Shown: positions 7,478 through 16,461, numbered from the stretch's first letter. The stretch: DNA of 64,000 nucleotides from Paracoccus hibiscisoli (GCF_005048265.1 NZ_SUNH01000009.1:1-64000), one strand, 5' to 3'. Made by a program: numbers and translations. Notes: generated from the letters alone by a model not told the origin.

Positions 7478-9439
7478 ATGACCACCCTCAAGGCCGCCCT
7501 GGCCTCAACGGCGCTGATCTGCGCCACCCCGGCGCTGGCACAGGATTTCGGCGCCTATGGCTATGACACCATGCGCAGCCTGGCGCTGGATTATCCGGGC
7601 CGCTTCACCGGCACCCCGGACAGCGGCACGACCTTTTTCAACGCGGCCGAATACATGCGCGGGCGGCTGTCCTTTGGCGGCAATGCCGTCACGCGGCAGG
7701 ATTTCATCGCCACCAACCGCCGCACGGGGGCGACGCTTGGCCCGTCGCAGAACCTCGTCGTGTCGATGCCGGGGGCGGATGGCCGCTTTCTGGTCGTGGG
7801 CGCGCATTTCGACACGGCGGGCACCTCGCCCGACCTGCAGGGGGTGGATGACAACGCCTCGGGCGCGGGGGTGCTGACCGAACTGGCCGGCCATATGTCC
7901 GGGCTGGACACCGATCTGGGCCTGGAATTCGTGGCCTTCGGCGCCGAGGAGGTCGGCCTGCAGGGCGCCGCCCATTACGTCCAGACACTGGGCGAGCGTC
8001 GCGACGACATGGCCGGCATGATCAACATCGACAGCCTGATCACCGGCGATTTCATGTATGCCCATGCCGGGACCGAATATCTGGACGACCCGGCGCTTTT
8101 GTCGCTGTGGTCCCGCGCGCAGGACATCGCCCGCGATATGGGCATCGACCTGCGCAGCAATCCGGGCCGCAACCCGGACTATCCGATCAACACCGGCTGC
8201 TGTTCGGACGCCGCCGTGTTCGAGGGTTACGGCATCCCGATCCTGTGGCTGGAATCGACCAACTGGGATCTGGGCGATCTGGACGGCTATACCCAGACCG
8301 ACAACCCCGCGATCCCCGGCGGCGCGACCTGGCACGACCCGGTCGAGGACAACTGGGAGTTCCTGCTGGCCGCCCTGGGGCCTGAGCGGTTCGAACAGCG
8401 CATGCGCGACTATGCCCGCATCCTGACCCGCCTGCTGGTCGAGGAGACCGGCGCCGACCTGATCGCCTCGTCGCAGGATGCGGCCCTGTCGGCGGCGCAG
8501 ATCGCCGATCTGGCCACCCGTCAGCAGGCCGACCTGGCGGCGCTGTCGCTGCGCGCGACCCGCGACCGTCTGGGGGCCGACGGCGCCATCGGGCAGATCA
8601 CGCCCTCCATCGCGGTGCAGGGGCTGGCCACGCCGGACAGCAGCGCCACCTTTGGCCGCGATGGCGGGGCGGCGCTGATGGCGCGGGTGGGGGTGGCCTA
8701 TCAGGCGGCGCCCGGCCTGTCGCTGGGCGGCCAGCTGGCCTATGCGCGCACGGGCGACGACCTGCGCAGCGGCGATGATCTGGAATCGACTGCCTATCAG
8801 CTGTCGCTGGACGCGGCTTATACGATGAACGACGACTGGGTCGTGGGTGCGGTCAGCTGGGGCAAGTCCGACCTGGAGGGCACGCGCGACTTCGTGCTGC
8901 GCTCGGGGCTGGGGGCGACCATCGTCGCGCGCGATTTCGACTGGTCGACCAATGCCTATACCCTGGGCGCGCGGGTCCAGGCGGGGCGCGACTATGCCAC
9001 CGCCACGGGCGTGACATACGGCCCCGTCGTGGGGCTGGACTACAGCCGCACCCGGATCGGCGGCTTTTCCGAAGGCTCGGGCGACCGTCGCGCCGTCACC
9101 TATGCGGGCCAGGCCATCGAAAGCCTGGAGGTCCAGCTGGGCGGCCGCGTCGGCACCGATCTGGACCTGGCGGGGCGCCCCGTCGCGCTGTCCGCGCAAG
9201 GCGCGCTGGTCCATGACCTGGCCGAAGGCGCACCCTCGCGCATCCGCGTGACCGATGCGTCCGGCACCGACCGTCAGGTGACGCTGGACGGGCAGGACCG
9301 CAACTTTGTCCGGCTGGGCCTTTCGGCCAGCACGGCGCTGTCGGACCAGGCCGATGCCTGGGTGACGCTGGACAGCCGCATCGGCCATGATGCGGGCTCT
9401 CAGGCGACGGTCGGCGCGGGCCTGGGTCTGCGCTTCTGA
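7478..9439 (+). CDS. M28 metallopeptidase fused to an autotransporter beta-barrel
   Basis: A 653-residue type Va secretion protein. A signal peptide (residues 1-22, ending ALAQ) is followed by an M28 Zn-peptidase domain (about 25-335). The ligand set is visible: H110 in VVGAHFDTAG, D124/D125 in QGVDDNASG, catalytic E157 and ligand E158 in GAEEVGLQG, D185 in MINIDS, and a late His in GATWHDP near residue 286. A helical linker (about 340-385) leads to a C-terminal barrel (about 395-653) ending in aromatic GLGLRF. It is probably an outer-membrane-anchored or released aminopeptidase of the Iap type. Start at 7478 with CAGGGAGA upstream. TamA/TamB elsewhere in the window may assist barrel assembly. 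Confidence 0.88.
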   Translation: MTTLKAALASTALICATPALAQDFGAYGYDTMRSLALDYPGRFTGTPDSGTTFFNAAEYMRGRLSFGGNAVTRQDFIATNRRTGATLGPSQNLVVSMPGADGRFLVVGAHFDTAGTSPDLQGVDDNASGAGVLTELAGHMSGLDTDLGLEFVAFGAEEVGLQGAAHYVQTLGERRDDMAGMINIDSLITGDFMYAHAGTEYLDDPALLSLWSRAQDIARDMGIDLRSNPGRNPDYPINTGCCSDAAVFEGYGIPILWLESTNWDLGDLDGYTQTDNPAIPGGATWHDPVEDNWEFLLAALGPERFEQRMRDYARILTRLLVEETGADLIASSQDAALSAAQIADLATRQQADLAALSLRATRDRLGADGAIGQITPSIAVQGLATPDSSATFGRDGGAALMARVGVAYQAAPGLSLGGQLAYARTGDDLRSGDDLESTAYQLSLDAAYTMNDDWVVGAVSWGKSDLEGTRDFVLRSGLGATIVARDFDWSTNAYTLGARVQAGRDYATATGVTYGPVVGLDYSRTRIGGFSEGSGDRRAVTYAGQAIESLEVQLGGRVGTDLDLAGRPVALSAQGALVHDLAEGAPSRIRVTDASGTDRQVTLDGQDRNFVRLGLSASTALSDQADAWVTLDSRIGHDAGSQATVGAGLGLRF

Positions 9440-9447
9440 GGCAACCG

Positions 9448-9477
9448 TTGCGCGCGCGGGCATTGCTGCGCGCGCAA
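9448..9477. repeat. inverted repeat / possible terminator after the peptidase gene
   Basis: A perfect 10-bp inverted repeat (TTGCGCGCGC / GCGCGCGCAA) with a 10-base loop, starting 9 bases after the stop codon. The position fits a 3'-end hairpin, but no U-tract follows. Confidence 0.5.
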
Positions 9478-9492
9478 GCGGTGTACACCCTG

Positions 9493-9518
9493 TGCACGCC
9501 CGGTGCATCGGGCGTGCA
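9493..9518. promoter_or_regulatory. second perfect inverted repeat upstream of asd
   Basis: TGCACGCCCG and CGGGCGTGCA form a perfect 10-bp repeat around GTGCAT. The surrounding bases repeat the words GTGCAC/GTGCAT several times. It lies about 150 bases before the asd start and 15 bases after the previous hairpin. It could be an operator, a leader hairpin or a second terminator. No known riboswitch consensus is recognised. Confidence 0.4.
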
Positions 9519-9670
9519 TCCCCGGTGCGGGCGGTTTTACCAGGCCCCGCTGGCTGGGACCGCACCGCCGTGCCGGGCGTGTTGCGCCGTGCCGGATTGC
9601 AACGCGCGCTGGCGTTGCGTGCGTTTTTGCGCTAGACGCCCCGGACCGCAGAAAAAGGAGTCCCCCCGAA

Positions 9671-10693
9671 ATGGGTTACAAAGTCGTCGTCGCCGGCGCC
9701 ACGGGCAATGTGGGCCGCGAAATGCTGAACATCCTGGAGGAACGCCAGTTCCCCGTGGACGAGATCGCCGTGCTGGCCTCGCGCCGCAGCCAGGGCACCG
9801 AGGTCAGCTTTGGCGACAAGACTTTGAAGATCAAGGATATCGAGCAGTTCGACTGGACCGGCTGGGACATCGCCCTGTTCGCCATCGGATCGGACGCGAC
9901 CAAGATCCACGCCCCCAAGGCCGCGGCCGCGGGCTGCGTGGTGATCGACAACTCCTCGCTCTATCGCTACGACCCCGACGTGCCGCTGATCGTCCCCGAG
10001 GTGAACCCCGAGGCGATCCACGGCTATGCGAAAAAGAACATCATCGCCAACCCCAACTGCTCGACCGCGCAGATGGTCGTGGCGCTGAAGCCGCTGCATG
10101 ACCGCGCCCGGATCAAGCGCGTGGTTGTCTCGACCTATCAATCGGTTAGCGGCGCCGGCAAGGATGGCATGGACGAGCTGTGGGACCAGACCAAGGGCAT
10201 GTACGTGCCGGGTCAGGAAAAGGCCCCCAACAAGTTCCAGAAGCAGATCGCCTTCAACGTGATCCCGCAGATCGACGTCTTCATGGAAGACGGCTCGACC
10301 AAGGAAGAATGGAAGATGGTCGTCGAGACCAAGAAGATCATGGACACGTCGATCAAGGTCACCGCGACCTGCGTCCGCGTCCCGGTCTTTGTCGGCCATT
10401 CGGAATCGATCAACATCGAGTTCGAGGACTTCCTGGACGAGGACGAGGCCCGCGACATCCTGCGCGAGGCGCCCGGCGTCATGGTCATCGACAAGCGCGA
10501 GCCCGGCGGCTACATCACCCCCGTCGAATGCGTGGGCGATTACGCGACCTTCATCAGCCGCATCCGCCAGGACGGCACGGTGGAAAACGGCCTGAACCTG
10601 TGGTGCGTCAGCGACAACTTGCGCAAGGGCGCGGCTCTGAACGCGGTCCAGATCGCGGAACTGCTGGGCAACCGGGTGCTGAAAAAGGGCTGA
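9671..10693 (+). CDS. asd: aspartate-semialdehyde dehydrogenase
   Basis: A 340-residue cytosolic enzyme reducing L-aspartyl-4-phosphate to L-aspartate 4-semialdehyde with NADPH. This is the branch point toward lysine/diaminopimelate, threonine and methionine. It has the N-terminal dinucleotide motif VVAGATGNVGREM, the catalytic cysteine C130 in ANPNCSTAQM and the segment STYQSVSGAGKDGMDEL. The length is that of the family. AAGGAG lies 10 bases before the ATG. dapB, the later step toward diaminopimelate, is about 6 kb downstream in the same orientation but not in the same operon. Confidence 0.97.
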   Translation: MGYKVVVAGATGNVGREMLNILEERQFPVDEIAVLASRRSQGTEVSFGDKTLKIKDIEQFDWTGWDIALFAIGSDATKIHAPKAAAAGCVVIDNSSLYRYDPDVPLIVPEVNPEAIHGYAKKNIIANPNCSTAQMVVALKPLHDRARIKRVVVSTYQSVSGAGKDGMDELWDQTKGMYVPGQEKAPNKFQKQIAFNVIPQIDVFMEDGSTKEEWKMVVETKKIMDTSIKVTATCVRVPVFVGHSESINIEFEDFLDEDEARDILREAPGVMVIDKREPGGYITPVECVGDYATFISRIRQDGTVENGLNLWCVSDNLRKGAALNAVQIAELLGNRVLKKG

Positions 10694-10723
10694 TCCGCGT
10701 CAGACCAGATTGCGGGGGGCGGC

Positions 10724-10860
10724 GTGGCAAGGGCCATCGCCGCCCTCATGCTGTCGGCGCCCGTCTTTGCGCCGTTTCCGATCATGCCGCCGTGCGGGAC
10801 CGCATCGACACGCAGGCCAGGGGCATCACCGCGGTCTGTCCGGCCCGGGTGATCCGCTGA
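10724..10860 (+). pseudogene. small exported protein gene, probably frameshifted
   Basis: A GTG codon at 10724 begins VARAIAALMLSAPVFA, a convincing short signal peptide, after a G-rich stretch. From about 10773 the sensible reading moves to another frame and gives AVSDHAAVRDRIDTQARG, continuing to a TGA at 10860. One base missing near 10771 (GCG|CCGTT where GCGGCCGTT would keep frame) explains both halves. Repaired, it is a protein of about 45 residues with a cleavage site directly at the join. It could be a real one-base deletion or a sequencing error. No family is recognised. Confidence 0.4.
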
Positions 10861-10879
10861 CGGCCCGACCCCTGACGGG

Positions 10880-11527
10880 TCAGATTGACACCCACCGCCG
10901 GCCGCCATCCTCTGCCTGCAGCAGCGTGCCCTGGCTGATGTCATGGACCAGCCCGTGCAGCGACATCTCTCCGGCCTCGACGGCCGAGCGGACAAAGGGG
11001 AAGGTCAGCAGGTTCTCCAGCGACACCAGCACGGCCTCGCGTTCCAGCGCGCTGACCTGATCCTCGGCGGGCAGGTCCTTCACCCGGTCGTATCCCGGGC
11101 GCAGGATGTCCATCCAACGACCGACAAAGCTGGTCTTTTCCTCCAGCTCGGGGGCGGCGCCCGAACACATCGCGTGACAGCCCTGCACGCCGCCGCAATT
11201 GGTGTGGCCGACCACGATCAGATGCGCCACCCTGAGCGCCGCCACCGCATATTCCACCGCGGCCGAGGTGCCGTGCTGCAACCCGTCGGGGGCATAGGCG
11301 GGTACCAGGTTGGCGATGTTGCGGTGGATGAAGAACTCTCCCGAATCGGCACCGAAGATGCTGGTGACGTGAACCCGGCTGTCACAGCAGGAAATCACCA
11401 TCGCGCGCGGACGCTGGCCCTCGGTGGCCAGGCGGCGGAACCAGGCGGCGTTCTCGGTGTAGGACGTCGCCTTCCAGCCGTGATAGCGCTTGATCAGATA
11501 TTGCGGCAACGGAGACAGGTTGTGCAT
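10880..11527 (-). CDS. beta-class carbonic anhydrase
   Basis: A 215-residue cytosolic zinc enzyme interconverting CO2 and bicarbonate. Zinc ligands are visible: C47 in the C-x-D-x-R motif (SCCDSR), with D49 and R51 as the dyad, and H108 and C111 in VVGHTNCGGVQG. The FIHRNIANLVP segment is typical of the family. Length is normal. GAGGT lies 6 bases before the ATG. It is transcribed away from the helical small-protein gene at 11667. Confidence 0.93.
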   Translation of the reverse strand: MHNLSPLPQYLIKRYHGWKATSYTENAAWFRRLATEGQRPRAMVISCCDSRVHVTSIFGADSGEFFIHRNIANLVPAYAPDGLQHGTSAAVEYAVAALRVAHLIVVGHTNCGGVQGCHAMCSGAAPELEEKTSFVGRWMDILRPGYDRVKDLPAEDQVSALEREAVLVSLENLLTFPFVRSAVEAGEMSLHGLVHDISQGTLLQAEDGGRRWVSI

Positions 11528-11666
11528 CTGGCACCTCGCTTTCTGCCAGCGTGATAGGCCGGAGTTGAGACAAATTCGAGCCTTTTATGCGGTCCCGCTC
11601 AAGGGTTTCTTCACCGACAGGCGCCATGGTCGGCCCGTGCGGGGACAGATCCCTTCGGAGGTGCGG

Positions 11667-12044
11667 ATGGCACAAATATCGGCTTTGGCTGTATCAGAGG
11701 TGGTCCGCGTGGACAGCCGTCGCGTGGCAGAGATCGTGACCGAGCTGGGCGAGACGGCGGCCCAGCACGTCATCGGGCTGGCACTGGAACAGCTGGCGGC
11801 CGCCCTGACGACGGTGGATGAGGCGCTGCAGGCGGGCGACATGGGGCAGGCGGTGGCGCAGGCCGAACGCATGTCGCGGCTGGCCTGGCAGATCGGTCTG
11901 CTGTCGCTGGCGGGTGTGGCGATGGACCTGGGCAGCACGGCGGAACGCGGCGACATGGCGGCGCTGGCGGCGATCCGGGCGCGGCTGTTGCGGGTGGGCA
12001 ACCGCTCGCTGACGGCGATCTGGGACCGGACCGCCCTGGGCTGA
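11667..12044 (+). CDS. conserved-looking small helical protein, function unknown
   Basis: A 125-residue protein with strongly helical, Ala/Leu-rich sequence: two or three amphipathic helices (VAEIVTELGETAAQHVIGLA, then LEQLAAALTTVDEALQ, then MGQAVAQAERMSRLAWQIG). The size and bundle-like pattern recall Hpt-type or regulatory helical bundles, but no phosphorylatable His-x-x-K/R-G motif is present, so no function is given. CGGAGG is 8 bases before the ATG at 11667; the reading frame continues upstream without coding character. It is divergent from carbonic anhydrase and 57 bases ahead of the aminopeptidase gene. Confidence 0.75.
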   Translation: MAQISALAVSEVVRVDSRRVAEIVTELGETAAQHVIGLALEQLAAALTTVDEALQAGDMGQAVAQAERMSRLAWQIGLLSLAGVAMDLGSTAERGDMAALAAIRARLLRVGNRSLTAIWDRTALG

Positions 12045-12101
12045 GGTTGCAGGCGGCGCCCGGTCCTGTAGGCTGGCCCGGCAACTGCCAAGGACCTGCC
12101 C

Positions 12102-13472
12102 ATGACCCCGGAATTCGCGCCCGCCTCCGACACCACCCTGCCGCTATGGCTGGTCTGGTCCGGCGACCCTCTGCCCGATGACGCGGGCAGCTGGCCCCAG
12201 GCCAGCGGTTTCACGGGCAAGACCGGGCAGATCTGCCTGCTGCCCGATGCACAAGGCGGGCTGCGCGGTGCGATCATGGGCCTGGGTGACCGCGCGCAGG
12301 CCGGGCGCGATCGCTTTGCGCTGGCCCGCGCGGCCTCGCTGCCGGTGGGCGACTGGCATCTGGCCGCCCTGCCCGACGGGCTGGACCCCGATCAGCTGGC
12401 CCTGGGCTGGCTGCTGGGTCAGTACCGCTTCACCCGCTACAAGGGCGCGCCCGTGCAGGGCCCGCGCCTGGTCTGCCCCCAGGGCGTCGATGCCGACCGC
12501 CTGCTGGCCATCGCCGGGGGCGAGTTCCTGACCCGAGACCTGATCAACACCCCCGCCAGCGACCTTGGCCCCGACAAGCTGGAGGCCGCCGCCCGCGCCC
12601 TGGCCAACGACATCGGCGCGCGGGTCGAGGTGATCTGCGGCGGCCAGCTGCTCAAGCAGAACTTTCCGTTGATCCATGCGGTGGGCCGCGCCTCGGCCAG
12701 CGAACCGCGGCTGATCGACATCCGCTTGGGCGATGCGGGGCCGATGCTGACCATCGTGGGCAAGGGGGTCTGCTTTGACACCGGCGGCCTGAACCTGAAA
12801 CCCGGCGCGTCGATGGGGCTGATGAAGAAGGACATGGGCGGGGCGGCGACCGCGCTTGGCCTGCTGAAGATGCTGGCGCGCAGCGGGGCGGCATCCGGCC
12901 TGCGCCTGCGCGTGCTGATCCCGGCGGTGGAGAACAGCGTCGCGGGCAACGCCTTCCGCCCCGGCGACGTGCTGCCCTCGCGCAAGGGCCTGACGGTCGA
13001 GGTCAACAACACCGATGCCGAGGGGCGGTTGGTCCTGGCCGACGCCATGACCTACGCGGCCGAGGAAAACCCCGACCTGATGATCACCCTGGCCACCCTG
13101 ACCGGCGCCGCGCGGGTGGCGCTTGGCCCCGACCTGCCGCCGTTTTATTGCGACGACGATGCGACGGCTGCGGCCATCCAGGCGGCGGGCATGGCGGTGG
13201 GCGACCCGGTCTGGCGCATGCCCTTCTGGGAGGCCTATGAGCCGCAGATCGAACCGGCCATCGCCGATCTGGACAACGCTCCCTCGGGCGGCATGGCGGG
13301 TTCGATCACCGCCGCCCTGTTCCTGCGCCGCTTCGCGGAGGGCGCGGGCCGCTATGCGCATTTCGACATCTATGGCTGGCAGCCCTCCGCCGCCCCCGGC
13401 CGCCCCAAGGGCGGCGTCGGACAGGCCGCGCGCGCCCTCATGGCCGCGCTGCCGCAGATTCTGGCGCGCTGA
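12102..13472 (+). CDS. M17 leucyl aminopeptidase family protein
   Basis: A 456-residue cytosolic two-metal aminopeptidase. The C-terminal catalytic domain (about 165-456) shows GKGVCFDTGGLNLKP (Lys and Asp ligands), LMKKDMGGAA (Asp ligand) and NTDAEGRLVLADA (Asp, Glu ligands and catalytic Arg). The N-terminal part (about 1-150) is the divergent regulatory domain of the alphaproteobacterial PepA-like subgroup. AAGGA lies 8 bases before the ATG. Its stop codon TGA shares one base with the next start (TGATG), so the NlpC/P60 gene is translationally coupled. Confidence 0.9.
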   Translation: MTPEFAPASDTTLPLWLVWSGDPLPDDAGSWPQASGFTGKTGQICLLPDAQGGLRGAIMGLGDRAQAGRDRFALARAASLPVGDWHLAALPDGLDPDQLALGWLLGQYRFTRYKGAPVQGPRLVCPQGVDADRLLAIAGGEFLTRDLINTPASDLGPDKLEAAARALANDIGARVEVICGGQLLKQNFPLIHAVGRASASEPRLIDIRLGDAGPMLTIVGKGVCFDTGGLNLKPGASMGLMKKDMGGAATALGLLKMLARSGAASGLRLRVLIPAVENSVAGNAFRPGDVLPSRKGLTVEVNNTDAEGRLVLADAMTYAAEENPDLMITLATLTGAARVALGPDLPPFYCDDDATAAAIQAAGMAVGDPVWRMPFWEAYEPQIEPAIADLDNAPSGGMAGSITAALFLRRFAEGAGRYAHFDIYGWQPSAAPGRPKGGVGQAARALMAALPQILAR

Positions 13473-14293
13473 TGGACCGCCGCCTGACCCCCGCCACCGA
13501 CCGCGTGGCGCTGGAGAGCCTGCGCGGCCTGCTGGACCGACCGGCCTGGACCCCGGGCGAACCCGCGCGCCTGGCCATCCCGCTGGCGGACCTGCTGACC
13601 GCGCCCGACGGCCGCCGCGACCGGCAGGTGCTGTTCGGGGCCGATCTGACCGTGATCGACCGCCGCGACGGGATGAGCTTTGTGCAGGCCGCCCTGGACG
13701 GCTATTGCGGCTGGCTGCCCGACACCGCGCTGACCCGTGACCTCCCCCCCGTCACGCATCGGGTGACGGCCCCCGCCACCCATGTCTATCTGGAACCCGA
13801 CATGAAGCGCCCCGAGCGGATGTCCCTCTCCCTGGGCGCCCGCCTGTCGGTGACCGGGGTCCGCGACGGCTTTGCCGCCCTCGCCACTGGCGGCCATGTC
13901 CCCGTGCAACATATCGGCGACCAGCCCGCCCGCGACCCGGTCGCCGTGGCCGAAAGCCTGGCCGGCACACCCTATCTGTGGGGCGGCAACAGCCGGTCGG
14001 GCATCGACTGCTCGGGCCTGGTCCAGGCCGCGCTGACCGCCTGCGACATCGCCTGCCCCGGCGACAGCGACCTGCAGCGCGAGGCCTTTCCCCCCACCGA
14101 CACCATCGACCGCGGCGACCTGCTGTTCTGGCCCGGCCATGTCGCCATGGCCCTGTCCGCCGACATGATGATCCACGCGACCGCCTGGACCATGAGCGTC
14201 ACGCAGGAGCCCATCGCCCATGCCCTGTCCCGCATCGACGCCGCGGGCCAAGGCCCGTTCCAGGGCGCGCGCCGCCCCCCTTCTTCTTCATGA
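13472..14293 (+). CDS. NlpC/P60-family cysteine peptidase
   Basis: A 273-residue peptidase of the cell-wall-amidase class that cuts gamma-D-glutamyl-diaminopimelate links in murein peptides. Two SH3-like modules (about residues 20-150) precede the NlpC/P60 domain (about 155-265). The triad is C180 in GIDCSGLV, H223 in WPGHVAM and H235 in MIHATAW. No signal peptide is seen, so it probably acts on imported murein peptides in the cytosol. It is coupled to the M17 peptidase gene, suggesting joint peptide recycling. The last residues (PPSSS) and the stop codon are encoded by the conserved intergenic element at 14278. Confidence 0.88.
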   Translation: MDRRLTPATDRVALESLRGLLDRPAWTPGEPARLAIPLADLLTAPDGRRDRQVLFGADLTVIDRRDGMSFVQAALDGYCGWLPDTALTRDLPPVTHRVTAPATHVYLEPDMKRPERMSLSLGARLSVTGVRDGFAALATGGHVPVQHIGDQPARDPVAVAESLAGTPYLWGGNSRSGIDCSGLVQAALTACDIACPGDSDLQREAFPPTDTIDRGDLLFWPGHVAMALSADMMIHATAWTMSVTQEPIAHALSRIDAAGQGPFQGARRPPSSS

Positions 14294-14337
14294 CAATATC
14301 CCGGGGGAGTCCCGCAGGGACGGGGGCAGCGCCCCCC
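14278..14337 (-). repeat. 3'-end element: tandem hairpins plus GGATATT-N4-TGAAGAAGAAGGG
   Basis: Read on the minus strand just past the truB stop, it has a GGGGGC/GCCCCC hairpin (14322-14336), a GTCCC/GGGAC hairpin (14309-14321), then GGATATT (14295-14301), four bases and TGAAGAAGAAGGG (14278-14290). The same motif with the same spacing occurs after hslV (28453-28476). It probably acts at transcript 3' ends in the truB direction. It also supplies the last codons and stop of the convergent NlpC/P60 gene. Confidence 0.65.
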
Positions 14338-14345
14338 AGCCCGGC

Positions 14346-15239
14346 TTACAGGTTGAACACCCGGTCCGGCTGAACCATCCCGCCCTGATAACGGCCGATG
14401 CAGACCGGCCCCTTGGCGTCCTGAACCCAGACCAGCTCGCCCCATTCGGCGCCGCCCGTCACCTCGCCGGGATTGCCGTTGCGGATGCGGATGCCGCCCT
14501 CGACGGTCGCGCGCAGCATCGGCAGATCGGCCAGCCCGGTCTCCAGCGGCAGGATCTGCGTCTCCAGCCAGTCCTGCGCCTCGCGGTCCACGCGGTCGAA
14601 GGCCACGCCATGCTCGGCCTCGAACGGCCCCGACCAGGTGCGGCGCAGATGCGCGACATGGCCCAGACAGCCCAGCACGCGACCCAGATCGCGCGCGATG
14701 GAGCGCACATAACCGCCCTTGCCGCAGACCATCTCCAGCCGCGCGGTGTCATGCCCGGCCTCCAGCAGGGTCAGGCTGTCCACCCAGAGCGGGCGCGCCG
14801 CCAGCTCCATCTCGACGCCCTCGCGGGCCAGATCATAGGCGCGCTCGCCCTCGACCATGACGGCGGAAAAGGCGGGCGGGACCTGCATGATGTCGCCGGT
14901 GAACCCCGCCAGCGCGGCCTCGATCTGCGCGGCAGAGGGGCGCGCATCGGCGGTCCGCACCACGGTGCCCGAGGCGTCGTCGGTCGTCGTCTCCGACCCC
15001 CAGTTCACCACGAAATCATAGCATTTCAGCGCATCCGTGACGATCGGCACGGTCTTGGTCGCCTCGCCCAGGGCGATGGCCAGCACGCCGGTTGCGTCGG
15101 GGTCCAGCGTGCCGGCATGGCCCGCCTTTTTCGCGTCCAGCGCCCACCGCACCTTGGCCACCACGGCGGTCGAATTGACCCCCGCGGGCTTGTCCACGAT
15201 CAGCCAGCCGTTGATGTCCCGGCCCTTCTTGCGCGCCAT
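14346..15239 (-). CDS. truB: tRNA pseudouridine(55) synthase
   Basis: A 297-residue enzyme isomerising U55 to pseudouridine in the T loop of tRNAs. Motifs: [14 protein letters not shown] at the N-terminus, the catalytic Asp in [21 protein letters not shown], and [15 protein letters not shown] before the C-terminal region. The ATG at 15239 follows CAGGAGTTACC; an upstream in-frame start would have no ribosome site. It lies downstream of rbfA on the same strand, the usual rbfA-truB order, with a glycosidase-like gene inserted between them. Confidence 0.96.
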   Translation of the reverse strand: MARKKGRDINGWLIVDKPAGVNSTAVVAKVRWALDAKKAGHAGTLDPDATGVLAIALGEATKTVPIVTDALKCYDFVVNWGSETTTDDASGTVVRTADARPSAAQIEAALAGFTGDIMQVPPAFSAVMVEGERAYDLAREGVEMELAARPLWVDSLTLLEAGHDTARLEMVCGKGGYVRSIARDLGRVLGCLGHVAHLRRTWSGPFEAEHGVAFDRVDREAQDWLETQILPLETGLADLPMLRATVEGGIRIRNGNPGEVTGGAEWGELVWVQDAKGPVCIGRYQGGMVQPDRVFNL

Positions 15240-15290
15240 GGTAACTCCTGCAAAACAAGGGCCGGGGGATAGACCCGCGGCCCGCACGGG

Positions 15291-16049
15291 TCAACCGTCC
15301 TGCTCGACCAGGCCGATGATCGGCCCCATGCTGCGCCCGAAATCCGCCCGCCGCACCGATGGCGCATAGAGCCTGGAGATCGAGCCGTCGAAATACAGCG
15401 CATCGCGCACGCCCAACCCGTCGCGAAAGAACCGCCCGAATTCGTGAAACGTCACCGGCCGGTTCGAGATGGCGAACCACGCCGTCTGCCCGTCGGGCGC
15501 CACGCCCACGCCGTTGCGGATATAGCGGCTGTCGCTGTCGACCAGGAACCGGGGGTGCAGGTCGCCGTCGATGACCAGCATCGGCCCCGACTGGCTGGCC
15601 AGCCGGCAATCGGGCCGCGCCTCGGCGAAGGCCCGCGATTCGATCACCTGAAAGGGCTGCGCGCCGCCGGTGCAAAAGACCCCGTTGGGCAGCATCCCGA
15701 AATTGTCGCGGCTGGCCCCGGTGACGATGGGCGACAGCTCGACCCCGTCCACGACCAGCAGGCCCACGGGCCGGTAATCGGCATGGAACATGCCCGCGTT
15801 CATGGCGAAGGACAGCGTCTCGTCCGGACCAAGCGTCCGGCGCACATTGGCGAATGTGCGCAGCGGCGCGCCATCCGCGCCGTCCTGGAACAGCCGCAGC
15901 GCGGGTTCCTGCGCGGCCTCGACGGCACACAGGACATAGCCCTGGCCGTCATGATCCACCCGTTCGCATTGCGCCGCGCCCGCGGGCAGCAGCGTCGCGA
16001 CCAGCATGCCCGCGGCCACCGCCGCCAGGCGCGGCAGATCAGGCGTCAT
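15291..16049 (-). CDS. exported phosphodiester glycosidase-like protein (NAGPA/DUF2233 family)
   Basis: A 252-residue protein with an N-terminal signal peptide (about residues 1-26). The body carries family features: [42 protein letters not shown] and the late [12 protein letters not shown]. Members are related to the phosphodiester glycosidase that uncovers mannose-6-phosphate. The bacterial substrate is unknown, perhaps a periplasmic glycan or teichoic-like phosphodiester. It overlaps the rbfA 3' end by 11 bases, so it is in the rbfA-truB operon. Confidence 0.85.
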   Translation of the reverse strand: MTPDLPRLAAVAAGMLVATLLPAGAAQCERVDHDGQGYVLCAVEAAQEPALRLFQDGADGAPLRTFANVRRTLGPDETLSFAMNAGMFHADYRPVGLLVVDGVELSPIVTGASRDNFGMLPNGVFCTGGAQPFQVIESRAFAEARPDCRLASQSGPMLVIDGDLHPRFLVDSDSRYIRNGVGVAPDGQTAWFAISNRPVTFHEFGRFFRDGLGVRDALYFDGSISRLYAPSVRRADFGRSMGPIIGLVEQDG

Positions 16050-16461
16050 CGTCTTCGCGGTCAGGCGCCTCGACGTCGCGGCGGACGCGCTCGTCCTCGA
16101 ACAGGCGGCGGGTGTCGTCCATGCGGTCGAAGGTCTCGTCCAGCTGGAACCGCAGCTCGGGCGCGTATTTCAGCGTCATGGCCTTGGCGACCAGGTGGCG
16201 CAGCTCGGGCGTGTTGCGGCGCAGGGCCAGCAGCGCCTCGGGCGCGTCGCGACCGCCCAGGGGCAGCACGAAGGCCGTCGCCACCTTGAGGTCGGTCGAC
16301 ATCGAGACCTCGGCCACGGTGATCGAGTGGCGGTTCAGGTCGGGGTCATGCACATCCGCCCGCGCAAGCACGTCGGACAGGGTGCGGCGGATCAGTTCGC
16401 CCACGCGCAGCTGGCGCTGCGCCTTGGAGCCTTGACCCTGGGAATTGCGGTTCTGTGCCAT
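16039..16461 (-). CDS. rbfA: 30S ribosome-binding factor
   Basis: A 140-residue KH-fold protein that binds the immature 30S subunit and helps mature the 16S rRNA 5' end. The sequence contains [18 protein letters not shown], the typical [20 protein letters not shown] strand region and [21 protein letters not shown] polar acidic tail of about 25 residues is normal for alphaproteobacteria. The ATG is at 16461. It diverges from dapB across about 73 bases. Confidence 0.95.
   Translation of the reverse strand: MAQNRNSQGQGSKAQRQLRVGELIRRTLSDVLARADVHDPDLNRHSITVAEVSMSTDLKVATAFVLPLGGRDAPEALLALRRNTPELRHLVAKAMTLKYAPELRFQLDETFDRMDDTRRLFEDERVRRDVEAPDREDDDA

Noticed and set aside
9493-9518. Riboswitch upstream of asd (lysine or SAM type)
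   Set aside because: The hairpin is simple, and none of the conserved riboswitch core sequences could be found.
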